Part shown: positions 1-9,000 of the stretch, piece after piece
Layout: every line of letters starts with the position of its first letter
How positions within the stretch are numbered: the first letter of the stretch is position 1
NCBI GenBank assembly: GCA_904501765.1
Contig: CAJGCM010000027.1
Coordinates: 1-19,259 of the forward strand
Source: an uncultured Clostridia bacterium
GTDB taxonomy: Bacteria; Bacillota; Clostridia; Oscillospirales; CAG-272
Length of the DNA: 19,259 bases
Direction: 5' to 3'
Notes under the pieces: generated by a model
What the model was told of the DNA's origin: nothing
The model's input: the letters and a program-made list of their open reading frames with translations, nothing else
Database searches by the model: none
Translations under genes and position numbers: made by a program

Positions 1-1
1 A

Positions 2-607
2 GATTATTATATGGCGGATAACGCAAAGTATATTGATGCGAGCAACGCAGAGGTGTTCAGGCTTGTTGAGATAGCGAAGGGATACAGCGAGCAGCTTGGA
101 ACTCTTCAGGAGAGCTACAAGGAGCTTCTTGCACAGAATTCCAAGAAATTTGTAAATATCGTCAATTTGGCTGTAACACGCTTGAATTACGTGGATATTA
201 AGGTCCTTGTGGACGAAGCGAGAGAGTACTACTACGCAATGGATATTCCCGACGAAGAAACTCAGGCGGCAGTCGCCACCTTTGAGGCAATGGAAGAGTA
301 TCTCGCTCTTGTAGAGTCCGATTGCTTAATATTCAACGCAACGGCGCAGAAGCTTGCGGAAATCAAGGATGAGGATGAGCTTTACCTCGCTCTTGTAAAG
401 TGCTATGCTTGCTACGATAATATTGACGAGAGCTATGATGGCGTTACCGCATCAAAGGCAATCTATGACGAGATAAGCTATGAATATAATAAGGAAGTTG
501 AAGATATCAACGTGGACGTTCTTGCGACGGCGGAGGTCGTTTGCTCCGTTCGTACCTATTGCGGAATTGACGATATTATAAACTTCGTTATTAGTCTTTT
601 CGGATAA
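2..607 (+). CDS. 3' end of a large gene: acidic all-helical C-terminal region, function unknown
   Basis: The reading frame is open to the window edge (codons Asp-Tyr-Tyr precede the first Met at 11), and no ribosome binding site fits in the ten bases before that Met. I therefore read this as the C-terminal part of a longer protein whose start is off the window. The visible 201 or so residues are acidic and predicted to be helical, with recurring aromatic positions (Tyr-Tyr-Tyr near residue 75, Glu-Glu-Tyr near 96, Ser-Tyr-Glu-Tyr near 160) that suggest two or three degenerate helical repeats. The stretch ending in Ile-Phe-Asn-Ala-Thr resembles the helical tails of the two lyases downstream (Leu-Phe-Asn-Ala-Phe in the first). 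A third secreted enzyme of the same cluster is possible, but no catalytic domain is visible to prove it. A strong terminator follows 27 bases after the stop. Confidence 0.7.
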   Translation, partial: DYYMADNAKYIDASNAEVFRLVEIAKGYSEQLGTLQESYKELLAQNSKKFVNIVNLAVTRLNYVDIKVLVDEAREYYYAMDIPDEETQAAVATFEAMEEYLALVESDCLIFNATAQKLAEIKDEDELYLALVKCYACYDNIDESYDGVTASKAIYDEISYEYNKEVEDINVDVLATAEVVCSVRTYCGIDDIINFVISLFG

Positions 608-633
608 TTCAATAAAATCCCACTAAAAACTTT

Positions 634-687
634 AAAAAACGAGGTAGAGATTGCAAAGCATTTTGCAGCCTTCTATCTCGTTTTTTT
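634..687 (+). terminator. Intrinsic terminator after the partial first gene
   Basis: Outer stem AAAACGAGGTAG (around 635-646) pairs, with one G.U, with the CTATCTCGTTTT strand at about 673-684. An inner stem TGCAAA (652-657) pairs with TTTGCA (662-667). The run of Ts at 681-687 completes a classic rho-independent terminator. Confidence 0.85.
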
Positions 688-739
688 GTTTTTATCAATT
701 AACTCTGATAATCTTTTTTCACTTTTTATCTTTTTTTGC

Positions 740-768
740 TTGACTTTGCTTAGTATTAATGCTAAATT
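740..768 (+). promoter_or_regulatory. Sigma-A-type promoter inside the 608-1233 intergenic region
   Basis: TTGACT (740-745), a 17-base spacer and TAAATT (763-768) make a good housekeeping promoter match. It would transcribe 775 onward, where no convincing gene with a ribosome binding site lies before the next promoter at 1149. It may drive a short untranslated RNA, give a second start for the lyase gene, or be a chance match in AT-rich DNA. Confidence 0.4.
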
Positions 769-1148
769 TTTTCATTCTTCGGAACGCCAAACGGGATTTA
801 TACGCACCTTATAAATTCGATTTTTTGTATAAGTTGAAAAAGGCTTTCGAAAAAAGGCGATTTTTGTTTATGTACGCATCCGTGTTAAGTTTTGTGAGGT
901 TTTTAGCGCTTGATTTGGCAAGCATCACATCGTTTGCGACTGCCGGGGGACTCATCTTTGCGCAAAGCATAGCGTCGCTTTTGCACAAGCAAAAGTATCA
1001 CCGACGAAAAATAGTGCGATTCAGGATTTTACGCAGCAGCGCTGCCCGACAAGAAAAATTCATACTTTTGCCTCACAAAACTCATATTTTTGTCAATATA
1101 TACAAAAATCTTTGAAAAAAATCTACACTCTGCGACTTCTGTTCCCGA

Positions 1149-1177
1149 TTGACGAGTGAGATATATTATGATATAAT
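1149..1177 (+). promoter_or_regulatory. Promoter of the first lyase gene
   Basis: TTGACG (1149-1154), exactly 17 bases, then TATAAT (1172-1177). The start would be near 1184, giving a leader of about 50 bases before the ATG at 1234. The ribosome binding site AGGAG lies at 1222-1226. Confidence 0.8.
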
Positions 1178-1233
1178 TAAAAGGCAAAAATAAAAATAAA
1201 TTACATAGCTATATAAAAGTTAGGAGAAAAGAT

Positions 1234-4200
1234 ATGAAGAGCAAGTTAACAAAGCTGATTTCTATGCTGCTTGTCATAGCCTCCCTTTTATCCGTCTTTG
1301 CGGTATTTTCCTTTGCCGCAGAGGGAGCAGAGGGCGAAGAGGAGCAGAAGTCTTCGGTTGAGCTCTTACTCAACAGAACCTTTGATGAGGGTTGGCCGGT
1401 TTCCAATGGCGTCAGCAACCTCCAGAAGGTTCAGAGCATTGACGTTGATTACGAAGAGCTCGCAGATGCTACGTACAATTACTTCACAAGATTGAAAATA
1501 ACGGACGGCACGTCTAATTCGTCGAAGGACGGACATATTGAGTTCAATTTCGGCTCGTCGCCTAAATCGGGAGGCGCTGTCGTTGAGTTCGATATTACCA
1601 CTGATGCTTATTTCAGCATCGTAAACAATAAAGGCGCTTGTACACAGCTGGGATACGGTCTTACCACAAGCGATTCGAAAACGAGAACCTACGTTAGCAT
1701 ATACGGAATCAAGGACAACAAGCTCGTTATCTTCAACGGCAACTCTGTGTCGGTTGACGAGGAAACCGGAGAAACCACTCTTGGCGCAGGCTCTGTTGAG
1801 GTTGCAAGTCTTGCGGGGCAGTGGGTTCACGTAGCTATGGTATATCAGTTCGAGCAGAATATTGCAAAGTGCTCCGCTTGCAACCATATATACGAGTTTG
1901 AAAACCAGGGCGCTCCCTGTCCCAACGAGGTTCTGAAGAAGGCGGCTGACGAGGAGGCGGGAACCGAGGCTGAATACGGCCCCTGCGGTAATACCTCCAA
2001 GCAGATGATTATCCGTTGCAGAACATATTTCGGCAACACCGATATATTCGATGCGAAAAATGCCATCAATATAGATAACGTTGCAGGCTTTAATGCTGAC
2101 GCTTCCGCGGAGGCAACCTATTACAGAGATTCCTACATAGTTTCTGAGAAAACCGGAACAGCGGCTACCTTCTACAATATGCGTTTCGGCTTTGTAAGCG
2201 TTGCTGCTGAGCACGTAGGTATGTCTTACAATATAGATAACCTTCTCATTTACCGTGACCTCTCTCCCGAGGATGCGGAGGGTAACCGTGTGGATATGGA
2301 CGTTGTTGAGGGTATTGATGACGTTGCTACCTACGGCTATGGCTCAAAGGTAAACGAAACGGCAACGAAGACGATTACTATCCTTGGCGGCGGTGAAGGA
2401 AAGAACTATATAGGCGAGGGCATAATCATGAAGATTGGCTCCGACTATATGCTTAACAGGAATAACCGTGAGCCTATTTTCGTTAACAAGGATACGGGAA
2501 AACCCTACGGCGCTCCCGTTAAGCGCGACGGCATAGTATACGTGCCCTTCGAGCCCTTCCTTTCTGCGACGGGTTATCCCGTTTATCCCCATGAGGACGG
2601 AATTTCCTACGATATATCCACAGCTGCCGGTTCTTCCACGCTTACTCTTAACCGCGACGTTGCGATTATAAACGGTAAGAGGGTAGAGCTGACTGCGGCT
2701 CCTATGCTCGTTAAGGACCCCGACGATGAGACGAATACCTATCCCGTTATCGCAATGAACGACGTTGAGAAGTTCTTCCAGGGATATTATATCACCTACG
2801 ACGATATGGGTATGATAATCTTCTCTGAGGGCAAGAACGTTATCAGCAGAAAAACCGACCTTAAGCAGATGCTTTCCTTAATGAAGAGCTTCATTTACGA
2901 TTACTCCGGCGCAGGTGATCTTACCGACGAGGAGCTTGGAGAGCTTTACGATAAGATTGAAACCAATACGAAAGGCTTTGACCATCCTTATCTCCTTGCA
3001 GACCAGGAACAGTTCGACACTATGAACAAAATCTACGAGGGAGAGATAACGGGTCAGGATATGTATCGCGAGTGGCTCAAAAATTTCGTTGAGAAGTGTG
3101 ATGCTAACTTCAATAAGTTCGCTCAGCTTCCTGCCGAAAGAGAGGACGCCAAGAAGATAAGAGAAACAGACGAATACGGATTTATAGGCAATCTTATGGC
3201 AAGACCTGCCAACGAATCCTATACTAAGTACGCATATGAAACCAACCCCGGAAAATACAAGCTTCTTGCTTATGAAATAACCAACCCCTTCTCGGGAATC
3301 AAGGAAGGTATGTTCTTCTCCGATATCTGGAGAACCGCTTCCAAGAAGGATGCTGTGAACCTCAGCGACGAGGAGAAGGCTTACCAGAATATCTGGAAGG
3401 TAGCCAATAACGGCAACGTAACCTATCCCTTCTATAAATATGCGGCTGCTCCCGATGAGAACGGCTATTACTATCCTTCGGTTCTTCATCAGAACGATAC
3501 CAACGGTAAGCACTACAACGACGGATACGACTATGCAGGTGGCCGTAACTCCTATGCGGTAGAATACGCTGACCATATAAGGAACTTTGCTCTTGCATAT
3601 CAGATTACGAGAGACGATAAGTATGCTATAATGGCGTACGATATAATGGTTTCTCTTTGTGATAACAATAACTGGCACAACTGGTCGCATAAGCACCACC
3701 TCTCCGTCGGAGAGTTGCTCTCCAGCCTTGCTCCCGCTTACGACTGGATGTACGACAAGTGGGACGAGTTAGAGCATGACAGAGATGCGCAGTACAGCCT
3801 GGACTACTTAACACAGCAGATGTACAGAAAATCTCTGTATTACAGCTATGATATTTCAAGATACGCCCGCACCTCCGACGTATGGACCAGAGATGCGTCA
3901 GGATACGTTAACGGTATTGGTAAGGGTATATGGAACTGGTCTGAATGTGACATCAACTGGAACTGCGTTTGTAACTGCGGTATAGTTCTCGGCGCTATGG
4001 CTTTGGTTGGCGAGGACACCAAGGAGGGACGCAACAGCACAGGAATTATAGACTACACCGAAAATGAGGAGCATGACGACGGGGCTAACAGAGTTCTTTG
4101 GTGTATGGGTAACAACCTTTGGAACATAGCTCAGTACGGTCTTGTTCAGTACGCTCCCGACGGCTCTTACATAGAGGCTGTTGGCTATTGGGGCTTTGCT

Positions 4201-5772
4201 ACCAACTATTTCGCTCAGATGCTTTACGCTCTTGAGCCATGCTTCGGCGACGATATGGGCTTCTATGAGTCCCCCGGCGTTGAAAAAACCTTCTACTTTG
4301 CGGCTCAGGGTGAATGCACCACTGTAAAGAACAATAAACTCGACGTTTCTTACCAGGCTTGGGGCTATCACGACGGTAGTAGCGGAGCTGTAAATACAGA
4401 CTCCTTCTTCTATGCAGCAGATGTGTTCGACGACCCTGCTCTTGCGGCGATACGTCTTCAGCAGATTAAGTCAAAGGGTGTTTCGTGGAGAGATATTGTT
4501 GCATACAAGCCCGAGTACGCAGACCTTACCATAGAAGATGCGCCTCTTCCTCTTGACTGGGAATTCCAGGCGTGTGACGGTATAGTCGCAAGAAGCTCTT
4601 GGGAGGACTTCTCCCTCTTCGCCGGTCTTATGGGCGGTAAGAACCACTGGGGTCAGCACGGTCATATGGACTCCGGCGCATTCACTTATGCAAACGAGGG
4701 CTATTATTGGATTCCCGATATAGGCTCCGACGAATACAACATTTATGAATATTTCGGCTGGAACGGTATCAGAGAGCGTTATTACAGAATGTCCACAGAG
4801 GGACATAACCTCGTTACCATAACCTCCCTTTACGAAAACCTTCCCTACGGTCAGACCTCCGACGGAGATACCTGGATTGAAAAATGGGAGTCCTTCGGCT
4901 CTGACGGTATGTATGCAATCCTTGACAACGCAGGCGCATACGGCAGCGCAGTATACTGGGCGAACAGAGGTATGATGCTCACCAACTCCAGAAAGACTAT
5001 GGTAATTCAGGACGAAATATCCTTTAACGGTATGACCGAGTGCGCTTGGATTGCTCATACTCAGGCGCAAAGCGTATACCTTTCCGACGATAAGAAGACC
5101 GCATTCTTCTATCAGCAGGTAGGCGGAGAGAACAAGTACTTAAGACTTTCCCTTATTTCTCCCGAAAACCAGAACCTTAAGTTTGAGATTATGACCTGCG
5201 GTATCAAGCCGGACGGAAGCGACTTCCTCCTTAAGGATATGAAGGTTGCCGGTTGGTCAGAATCTATGGGTCAGCTTCCCGAGAGAAGCAGAGAAGGACT
5301 CAGAAGAGTAGTTATCAAATCAGGTTCCACTATGAAGTTCAACGTAGCGGTTGTATTTGAGATGGTTGAAGGTCTTGATTCAGGTGAGCCTGTTGAGTAT
5401 GATTACACTCTTCTCAACAAGTGGAAGCCTCAGGCTGAATTCACAGGCGGAAGCGGTTCTTCCTCCGAGTCTGATAAAGAAACCGCTGTTACCGCAAAGA
5501 TGACCGACATCAGAACCTACGGTAACCAGGCTACTCAGTTCATAGAGAACAACTTCGCTTTCGATAAGCGTATAGTTGACTTCTTCAAGCTCTTGGCAAG
5601 AGTTAATGCGGCTGTAAACACTTACAGACCCGAAACCTTTGCAAACATTCCCGCAATCCAGGAGGCATACCTTGCTTACCTCAAGAATATTCAGCTATTC
5701 AATGCGTTCAGAGATGACGTAAACAAGTATGCAGCTTCAAGCTCCGCCCTCGGTGCAAGAATTGTAAAATAA
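1234..5772 (+). CDS. Large secreted heparinase II/III-like polysaccharide lyase with N-terminal LamG-like domain
   Basis: This 1512-residue exported protein probably cleaves uronic-acid polysaccharide by beta-elimination. The start is fixed by AGGAG seven bases upstream. A signal peptide covers residues 1-29 (cleavage after Phe-Ala-Ala). Residues about 40-345 look like a concanavalin/LamG fold (Gly-Gln-Trp-Val-His-Val at 195-200), interrupted by a Cys cluster at 213, 216, 229, 251 and 262. Residues about 396-538 resemble a copper-amine-oxidase N-terminal (stalk-type) domain. The catalytic region runs from about 684 to 1400: Asn-Trp-His-Asn-Trp-Ser-His (813-819), Asn-Trp-Asn (908-910), Asp-Gly-Ser-Tyr-Ile-Glu (976-981) with Tyr985, and His-Gly-His-Met-Asp-Ser-Gly (1142-1148), as in the Hepar_II_III families (PL12/15/17/21). 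A helical tail ends the protein, with no LPXTG anchor. The exact substrate cannot be read from the sequence. Confidence 0.8.
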   Translation: MKSKLTKLISMLLVIASLLSVFAVFSFAAEGAEGEEEQKSSVELLLNRTFDEGWPVSNGVSNLQKVQSIDVDYEELADATYNYFTRLKITDGTSNSSKDGHIEFNFGSSPKSGGAVVEFDITTDAYFSIVNNKGACTQLGYGLTTSDSKTRTYVSIYGIKDNKLVIFNGNSVSVDEETGETTLGAGSVEVASLAGQWVHVAMVYQFEQNIAKCSACNHIYEFENQGAPCPNEVLKKAADEEAGTEAEYGPCGNTSKQMIIRCRTYFGNTDIFDAKNAINIDNVAGFNADASAEATYYRDSYIVSEKTGTAATFYNMRFGFVSVAAEHVGMSYNIDNLLIYRDLSPEDAEGNRVDMDVVEGIDDVATYGYGSKVNETATKTITILGGGEGKNYIGEGIIMKIGSDYMLNRNNREPIFVNKDTGKPYGAPVKRDGIVYVPFEPFLSATGYPVYPHEDGISYDISTAAGSSTLTLNRDVAIINGKRVELTAAPMLVKDPDDETNTYPVIAMNDVEKFFQGYYITYDDMGMIIFSEGKNVISRKTDLKQMLSLMKSFIYDYSGAGDLTDEELGELYDKIETNTKGFDHPYLLADQEQFDTMNKIYEGEITGQDMYREWLKNFVEKCDANFNKFAQLPAEREDAKKIRETDEYGFIGNLMARPANESYTKYAYETNPGKYKLLAYEITNPFSGIKEGMFFSDIWRTASKKDAVNLSDEEKAYQNIWKVANNGNVTYPFYKYAAAPDENGYYYPSVLHQNDTNGKHYNDGYDYAGGRNSYAVEYADHIRNFALAYQITRDDKYAIMAYDIMVSLCDNNNWHNWSHKHHLSVGELLSSLAPAYDWMYDKWDELEHDRDAQYSLDYLTQQMYRKSLYYSYDISRYARTSDVWTRDASGYVNGIGKGIWNWSECDINWNCVCNCGIVLGAMALVGEDTKEGRNSTGIIDYTENEEHDDGANRVLWCMGNNLWNIAQYGLVQYAPDGSYIEAVGYWGFATNYFAQMLYALEPCFGDDMGFYESPGVEKTFYFAAQGECTTVKNNKLDVSYQAWGYHDGSSGAVNTDSFFYAADVFDDPALAAIRLQQIKSKGVSWRDIVAYKPEYADLTIEDAPLPLDWEFQACDGIVARSSWEDFSLFAGLMGGKNHWGQHGHMDSGAFTYANEGYYWIPDIGSDEYNIYEYFGWNGIRERYYRMSTEGHNLVTITSLYENLPYGQTSDGDTWIEKWESFGSDGMYAILDNAGAYGSAVYWANRGMMLTNSRKTMVIQDEISFNGMTECAWIAHTQAQSVYLSDDKKTAFFYQQVGGENKYLRLSLISPENQNLKFEIMTCGIKPDGSDFLLKDMKVAGWSESMGQLPERSREGLRRVVIKSGSTMKFNVAVVFEMVEGLDSGEPVEYDYTLLNKWKPQAEFTGGSGSSSESDKETAVTAKMTDIRTYGNQATQFIENNFAFDKRIVDFFKLLARVNAAVNTYRPETFANIPAIQEAYLAYLKNIQLFNAFRDDVNKYAASSSALGARIVK

Positions 5773-5833
5773 TTTTCCCCATTTAGGGCAGAGTTGGGAA
5801 AAAATTAATTGAAGGGATATACCCTGAAATGTG

Positions 5834-5863
5834 GCGAGCCGCAGTAAAATGCGGCTCGCTTTT
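5834..5863 (+). terminator. Terminator after the first lyase gene
   Basis: A perfect 10-base stem GCGAGCCGCA (5834-5843) and TGCGGCTCGC (5850-5859), with a six-base loop, is followed by TTTTA. It separates the two lyase genes into independent transcripts. Confidence 0.88.
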
Positions 5864-5902
5864 ATGTATTAGGTTAAAATATTTAAAATTAATAAAATAT
5901 TA

Positions 5903-5931
5903 TTGACACATAGCTTATGGTTTGGTAAAAT
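5903..5931 (+). promoter_or_regulatory. Promoter of the second lyase gene
   Basis: TTGACA (5903-5908), a 17-base spacer and TAAAAT (5926-5931) are near consensus. Transcription would start at about 5938, leaving an unusually long leader of about 130 bases before the start codon at 6070. Confidence 0.8.
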
Positions 5932-5937
5932 ATATTT

Positions 5938-6031
5938 GTAGAAATATATATACTTATATTTTAGATAAACGAGCTGACGGAAGTGTACGGTAATTTCTAC
6001 GTGCACAAATAAATTTACCGCAGTGCGGTAA
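5938..6031 (+). promoter_or_regulatory. Structured leader with competing base pairings upstream of the second lyase
   Basis: GTAGAAAT (5938-5945, at the predicted transcript start) is complementary to ATTTCTAC (5993-6000). TTACCGCAGTGCGGTAA (6015-6031) is a perfect 17-base palindrome that can fold as a hairpin or act as a DNA operator. Its left arm TTACCG can instead pair with CGGTAA at 5988-5993, which overlaps the first pairing by one base. No U-run follows, and the ribosome binding site at 6058-6065 is not obviously covered, so the mechanism is unclear. I do not recognise a known riboswitch class. Confidence 0.45.
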
Positions 6032-6069
6032 TAAATATGTTATGGTGTAAAAGAAACGGAGAGGGCTTT

Positions 6070-9000
6070 ATGAAAAAAAGAATTTCGGCGTTTGTATGCC
6101 TATGCCTGATTTTTTCCTTTGCGGTGGCATTGTTTTACCATTATCCACCGGTGGTGGCGGAGGAGCAGGACGCATCAGAGCTGCTTTCGGATATCGTTAA
6201 TTCGGGAGAGGTCGTGATTGAGGAATCCGCCCTTACCTCCTCGGTGAATTCGGGGCTGATTATGAAGGTCGGCTCGAATTATATGTTAAATAAAAATTCT
6301 AAGGCTGCAATATACAATCAGGACGGATTTATATATGGCTCGCCCGTAAAGCACGAGGGCGTAGTATACGTTGCGATTAAGCCTATTGCCACGGTCTTTC
6401 TTGGCGGAAACTACGGGTTTGCCTCGGCAAATTATCCCAGCGGTTCCTACTCCGTATCTGCTGCGGGTGTTACCTCCGTTATAACCCTCGGCAGCACTGA
6501 CGCTATTGTTGGCGGCTCACGGGTGACACTTTCAAACGAGCCTTTTCTTGCCAAGGGCGAGGATTGTGACAAGGAGTATACGGTAATATCCATAGACGAC
6601 GTGCATAAGATTTTCCCCTCTCTTTACGTAACCTATGACGATATGGGGCTTATCGGTATTTCCACGGCTGAAAATATATTCAACAGGGAAACCGACCTTG
6701 CCGATATGGTAAGCCTTATGAAAAGGTTTATCTACTCTATCCCTGCGGAGGACGATTTTTATAATCAGCTTAAGGAAAACACCGATAACTTTGATCACCC
6801 TTACCTTATTGCGGATGAGGAAAAGTTTACATATTTAAACAATGTGTATAAAGAAGCAAAAGCGTTGGAGGAGAAGGATCCCGGAAAGCTGGGAGAAACT
6901 ATTGAAAAATGGCTTCTTTATTGGGCGGATTATTCGGAGCGCCTTTTTGAGAGGTTCACAACCCTTCCCGACGAGCCCGCAAACCCCACCTATGAAACGA
7001 AGGTAAACGAGCTTCTGCCCACCAAATATGAGCATTTAGTCGTTGAAATAACGAACCCCTTCTCGGGAATCAAGGAGGGCGAGCTATACACGGATAAGTG
7101 GAAAAACGACGAGAACGGAAATAAGGTGCCCGCTTTTGAGTACGCTTATCAGGATTCCGACGGGTATTATTGGCCCTCTAAGCTTCACGGAGATAAAAAC
7201 GGTCAGCACTACAACGACGGCTACGACTGGGCGGGAAGCCGTAACAGCAACGGCGTTAGCTACGCGCAGTACATTCTCGATTTGGCGTTAGGCTTCAGAA
7301 TTACAGGCGAGAGGAAATACGCAGAGCTTGCATACGATATTATGCTTTCCCTTTGTGACGATACCAATTGGCACAACTGGTCCCATAAGCATTTCCTTTC
7401 CACCGGCGAGATGCTTTACCGTCTTGGCTTGGCTTACGACTGGCTTTACGACGTATGGAGCGAGATTCAGAACGAGCGCTCATCCGAATTCAACCTTAAC
7501 TATATAACCCAGAAGATTTACAGAAAGGGTATATACTACGCATACGATATAAGCCGTTACCGTATCACAACCGACGTATGGACCAGAGATGCTACAAGCT
7601 ATGTGAACGGTAAGGGAACTAATATCTGGAACTGGTCTAAATGTACTATAAACTGGAACTGCGTTTGTAACTCCGGTATAGTTATCGGCTCTATGGCAAT
7701 AGTTGGCGAGAGCGGCGAGGGAATTGACTATACTGCAGGCAGAGATCCTTCGGATAAAACCAACCGTGTTAAATGGATTATGAGAGAGAACCTTTCAAGC
7801 GTCGCAAACTACGGACTTAACCAGTACGCCCCCGACGGCTCCTATATAGAATCCCCCTCCTATTGGTCTTACGCAACCAATTATTTCTCGGGGCTTATGT
7901 GGGCAGTTGACACGGCTGTCGGCGACGATTTAGGCTTCTTTGAAACGGGTGGTATTGACGGAACCTATTATTTCGCTATGCATTCCGAATATCAGTCCAC
8001 CGAGAGCGGCTCGAGCAAGGGATATATTTATTGGAGATATCACGACTGCGGCTCAGGCTCTCAGGATACCTCGATGTTCCTCTTCGCTGCGGATATGCTG
8101 AACGACCCTGCCCTGGCAGGAACCAGGCTTAAGCATCTGAAGGACGGGCGAGGAGTTACCTGGAGCGATATTCTCGGCTATAAGCCCGAGTATGACGAGC
8201 TTGACTTAGAGAATTTAGACCTTGAAACAGACAGAATTTTCGAATCCTGCGAGGGCGTTGCCGCAAGGAGCGACTGGGAATCGGGAGCCTTGTTCGTGGG
8301 ACTTATGGGTAACAAAAACAATGCTACCGATCACGGTCATGTGGATTCGGGAAGTTTTATTTACGCCAATAAAAATTACAGCTGGTTCTTCGATTTAGGC
8401 TCTGATCAGTATAACGCAAAGGATTATTTAGGTCATTCCTACGGCGCTCCGAGATACAATTATTACAGGAATAATGCGGAGGGGCATAACGTGGTTTGCC
8501 TTACCTCTCAGCAGGACACGCCTGGGTACATAAACGGTCAGCATTATTGTTTTAGTAAAGATATTGAAATAGATGGTGTAAAGTATTATAAGTGTAATTG
8601 TTATTGTGGCGGAAAGCTTGAAAAGGTTGTCAGCGAGGAGGACGGAATGTATGCAATCCTCGATAATGCGGGAGCATACGGTGAGTTCGTCAATTACGCA
8701 AGGCGAGGCGTGCTTCTCACTAACTCAAGGCAGACTACCGTAATACAGGACGAAATTTCCTTCAAGGGAGTTCAGTCGGCGGTTTGGATAGGTCACACCT
8801 CTGCGAGAATTTCCATTGAGGGTAGCGGCAGAGTTGCCTTCCTGTCAACCTATTTAAACGGCAGTAAGGTCACCCTCAGGGCGGCTATGATTTCGGATAA
8901 CCCTAACTTAAGATTCCAGAAAATAAAGGCGGGCATTGATGAGGAAAGCTTCCTTCTTTCCCATACCAACAGACCTAATTACTCAACCGACAGGGGCGGC

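Larger units (their letters stand above)
608..1233. other. 626-base intergenic region without a convincing gene
   Basis: It holds the terminator at 634-687, a possible promoter at 740-768, a hairpin CTTTTGC-ACAA-GCAAAAG at 978-995, and the lyase promoter at 1149-1177. The hairpin is extended by CGTCG just upstream and CGACG at about 1002-1006. An open frame at 759-1115 (118 codons) has no ribosome binding site, overlaps the promoter, and codes a basic, low-complexity protein unlike the neighbours, so I do not call it a gene. The middle (about 850-1060) could be an interspersed repeat or a small RNA, but only one copy is visible here. Confidence 0.5.

Noticed and set aside
759..1115. 118-codon plus-strand open frame in the intergenic region
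   Set aside because: No ribosome binding site, starts within a likely promoter, and the basic, biased composition looks like translated non-coding DNA.
1366..2214. 282-codon minus-strand open frame, and similar ones at 2878-3699, 3898-4371 and 4471-5070
   Set aside because: All are antisense to the first lyase gene and follow from its codon bias; none has a recognisable motif or ribosome binding site.
6037..6069. Upstream ATG as start of the second lyase
   Set aside because: No ribosome binding site; the ATG at 6070 has one and begins a proper signal peptide.
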